NCBI GenBank assembly: GCA_031279395.1
Contig: JAITIO010000003.1
Coordinates: forward strand, 1-17,589
DNA: 17,589 nt
Direction of reading: 5' to 3'
Source of the DNA: Puniceicoccales bacterium
GTDB lineage: Bacteria; Verrucomicrobiota; Verrucomicrobiia; Opitutales; JAIRKQ01
In this document: positions 15,321 to 17,589 of the stretch, in pieces
Layout: each line of letters opens with the position of its first letter
Position numbering within the stretch: position 1 is the stretch's first letter
The notes under the pieces: model-generated
The model's input: the letters and a program-made list of their open reading frames with translations, nothing else
Told to the model about the DNA's origin: nothing
Databases searched by the model: none
Made by a program: the position numbers and the translations under genes

Positions 15321-16988
15321 ATGGGAAATAAGATGAAAGTAGGTGGTAAAAATTTGGTCACGCAAGGGATACAAAGCGATCAGAAAAAGAAGAGAAGACA
15401 ATTTGAAAATAAGAATTTGCACCTTGTTCCGAAAATTCAGACACAATCGGGTTCAAAAATTCCAACCCGGGGTTCATCCATCTCGAAGATACTCAAGGAA
15501 AGTCACACAGCTAAACCCGCGAGTCATTTACCTGGTAGTTTATTCGGTAGTATATTGAATTGTCTTAGAATGTTGCTAAAATATTTCAACATAGTTTTAT
15601 CCCAACCTTTCATAATCAAAGTATTGCAAGGCGGAATCAATAAAGCATTTTTTGGCAAAACCGACGGCATAAATAGCAAGTCGTGGGCTGAAGCACGCAC
15701 TAGACTAACGAATATGACTCTGGGGAAAGCCCGTGGGATTTGGCAAACGATTGCAAATGAGATAGCGATGGATTGTTTCGATGCTACCGGCAATGTTAAT
15801 GTCAAGAGGATCCAAGTATGGATGGCGTTTCTCGGAAATGCAGGAAATTTCAAAAAAGAACCGTTTTGTCGCATTCCCCACGCGGAACTCATGCGTTCCC
15901 AGATGCATAGGGTCTGAGAAAGCCTCGTTTCTCATTAAAACGGAGCCAGGGACCTATTCCACACAGCCACCGGGATCACCGTTGGGCAGAATGAACAATC
16001 CATTCTGACTACCATGTCGCAAGGCAGGCAGCCATCTTTGAAATCCGGAGAAGCCATACTGGCATCCCTGTTCGCTCCCCACAGGCAATTGTGCTTGCCG
16101 ACATGCACGATAAATTCCATTATCAACGAAGAAATCCGAAATCATCCGGAGCGATTGATATAAATGTATATACAGATGTTGAACAGTAATCAGTTCACCC
16201 TTCCGAGCGGATATGCATTCAAACAGCAACCAATAGTAAATGGTTCCATCACCGTTGATTGAAAAAATGGTGGAATGGGGAAAGATACAGTATTTGAGGA
16301 TATTAGGAGTGGTGATCTCACTAAAATTGTCATACGAAAGGTAATATGGCGAAAAGAAGGGATAGAATATCTCGAATCGACGGATGAAGCAAAAAAGTAT
16401 AAGCTTAAAATGTTGGTACATAACATGAACGACCTGTTGTTTGCCCATCTTTTCCAAGCGTCTAATTTCGGAAATGGAAAAATAAATGGCGATAAAACCT
16501 ATGGCACCATGGAGAGTTATGCTGGGCATATGGAACACACCAAAGTATTTCCATGGAAAATGCAAATAGATAATTCAAATTTTCTAAACGTAATAGCAGC
16601 ATTAAAAGAACAAGCCGAAAAACAACGGCAACTTGGGCACCAATACATGCGTGTGGCGACAACGTCAATCAAAGGAGTAACCGTTGGTGGATTTATTCAT
16701 TCGGGTCATGCGGAGAACATTGACATCGATGCCCTACTGGCCCTCAATCCGGAAAATATGGAAACTGGGAAGGCCTATGCCATTGGTGACCGCAATTGGG
16801 CTGCTAATGATATTTTACAGGATATTCCTCGCCTGGCGGTCAGAAAAGTGAATGATGCTCCTCCGACCTATGAATTTGGAACTTTGCATGGATCCCGATT
16901 CGAAAAGAACGCCATATCATACTTGGAGATTGATAGCACCGATGTCCATGTCCGCGATGCACAGTATTGGGAACAATTTAGGCCCTAG
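15321..16988 (+). pseudogene. Accessory gene of unknown function broken by four in-frame stops
   Basis: A single frame reads from the ATG at 15321 to TAG at 16986-16988 (556 codons) with protein-like content but is interrupted by TGA 15915, TAA 15936, TAA 16161 and TGA 16260. The intact first part is 198 residues: a basic N-terminus, a hydrophobic patch (PGSLFGSILNCLRMLLKYFN) and SKSWAEARTRLTNMTLGKAR. The middle includes ITVGQNEQSILTTMSQ, INSIINEEIRNHPERLI and SGYAFKQQPIVNGSI. The last open stretch (ATG 16275) encodes 237 residues ending DAQYWEQFRP. The first two stops could instead reflect a pair of compensating frameshifts, since another frame reads SEKASFLIKTEPGTYS there. No family recognised; the size and low similarity to housekeeping genes suggest a lineage-specific or effector-like protein. 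Separate short proteins could still be made. Confidence 0.6.
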
Positions 16989-17374
16989 GAAATCTGCATT
17001 GGCCCCTAAAGTTTTCAGGTTGTCCAGCTTGCCAGCATCGTACAACTGCTGTAAAAAGACCTATCCCATACCTTCTATTGGCCAGACCTATGACAAAATC
17101 TCTGGCTGCAGGGCCATCTAAATCTGGTAGCTTATTGCGCAACAGCTCTAAACAATCTTTCCAATTGTCTCCAGCCCTGGTCAGGTCTAGGACAAAATTT
17201 TGGGCTGCAGTGACCGCTCAAGGTGTCAGTTTTTCACAATCAAAGTCTTGGTTGAGTAGTTCTGCCAAAACCTTACCCTTACCATCGGGGTCCGATATGG
17301 CGTTGATAGCCTCAAAGATTCCGCCTTCATTGACTCCCGCCGCTTGGCAAAATTGTAGCGCAGCTTGTCCATTA

Positions 17375-17570
17375 GGCAACCGTAACAAGGCATTTGGTTT
17401 CCAGTTGTTTTTCCAGGACCTATGTTTTTCAATTAGGCATTTGGTTTCCCATGCTCAAAGTGGACATAATAGCCTCTGGTTTCAACGGATTCTTGAGAAT
17501 ACTGATTCCCATAGAATCAGTCCAGGACCTTTTCTGAGAAAAAAGATCACCGATCGGCGACCGTAACCAG
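17375..17570. repeat. Diverged 181-nt-period repeat
   Basis: GGCAACCGTAACAAG (17375-17389) and GGCGACCGTAACCAG (17556-17570) match at 13 of 15 bases, 181 nt apart. On the minus strand they encode LLRLPNG and WLRSPIG, so they look like two diverged repeat units of one protein. A second 10-bp match, TCCAGGACCT, occurs at 17412 and 17521. Confidence 0.45.
17388..17449. repeat. 15-bp direct repeat pair
   Basis: AGGCATTTGGTTTCC occurs exactly at 17388-17402 and at 17435-17449. It lies within the decayed minus-strand gene where the frame changes, so a local duplication may explain the break. Confidence 0.8.
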
Positions 17571-17589
17571 ACACTCAATTTCGCGATTG

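Larger units (their letters stand above)
16989..17589 (-). pseudogene. Decayed repeat-containing gene, runs off the window
   Basis: The minus strand reads as broken coding sequence. From 17587 to 17429 one frame gives WLRSPIGDLFSQKRSW and SILKNPLKPEAIMSTLSMGN before a stop. After a frame change, 17454-17218 gives NALLRLPNGQAALQFCQAAG, VNEGGIFEAINAISDPDGKG and ELLNQDFDCEKLTP, then a TGA at 17220-17218, after which the same frame continues as AQNFVLDLTRAGDNWKDCLE and GPAARDFVIGLANRR. Near 17060, at a run of five T, the frame shifts and goes on as LQQLYDAGKLDNLKTLGANA up to about 16985. The plus-strand frames here are rich in serine and proline and look like antisense shadows. Family unknown; helical repeats are likely. 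The left edge abuts the stop of the plus-strand broken gene. Confidence 0.5.

Noticed and set aside
16164..16173. Palindrome TGTATATACA (and TGTATACA at 9618) as an operator
   Set aside because: The similarity extends through 31 bases with codon-like substitutions, so shared coding ancestry explains it better than a regulator site.
15954..16565. Minus-strand open frame of 203 codons
   Set aside because: It lies antisense to the plus-strand frame of the broken gene, which is more protein-like and has a matching paralog remnant. It has no ribosome site.
17078..17566. Plus-strand open frame of 162 codons
   Set aside because: Its composition is serine- and proline-rich and it lies antisense to more protein-like minus-strand frames.

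Overview
The window looks like the chromosome of an AT-rich Gram-negative bacterium. It carries a secretin with a signal peptide, a lipoprotein with a lipobox, and weak or absent Shine-Dalgarno sequences on several genes. A GreA with a very long N-terminal extension, a diadenylate cyclase fused to large N-terminal domains and a reduced type II secretion/type IV pilus cluster together suggest the PVC group, perhaps Verrucomicrobiota. That placement is inference from gene architecture; no rRNA or other marker is present.

Layout. (1) 1-2118, minus strand: a partial lipoprotein cut by the window edge, an RluD-like pseudouridine synthase and a Ppx/GppA-family phosphatase whose stop overlaps the rluD start by 1 nt. 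(2) 2387-7974, plus strand: a five-gene operon for an envelope-spanning secretion or pilus machine, in the order GspL/PilN-like, GspM/PilO-like, GspD secretin, small GspC/PilP-like protein, GspE ATPase. A promoter with a TTGACA box sits just upstream. No GspF platform protein or pseudopilin is present, so they must be encoded elsewhere. (3) 8029-9360, minus: a three-part diadenylate cyclase protein with a PTS EIIA-like domain lacking its histidine, a pyruvate-kinase-C-like middle domain and a DAC catalytic domain. (4) 9556-10956: a decayed gene fragment, a single-pass envelope protein of unknown function, and an 89-residue small protein with a strong ribosome binding site. (5) 11103-12989, minus: mnmG. 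(6) 13246-15117, plus: greA with about 460 extra N-terminal residues. (7) 15283-17589: a decaying accessory region. It holds one plus-strand gene whose reading frame is broken by four stop codons, then a minus-strand repeat-containing gene remnant with stops and frameshifts that runs off the window.

The most notable items are the diadenylate cyclase fusion and the decaying gene family. The remnant at 9556-9693 aligns with the middle of the broken gene at 15321-16988, and where the latter has a TAA stop the former has a lysine codon (AAA). This supports real gene decay of a paralogous family within an otherwise intact housekeeping region. I found no tRNA, rRNA, CRISPR array or intact insertion sequence.
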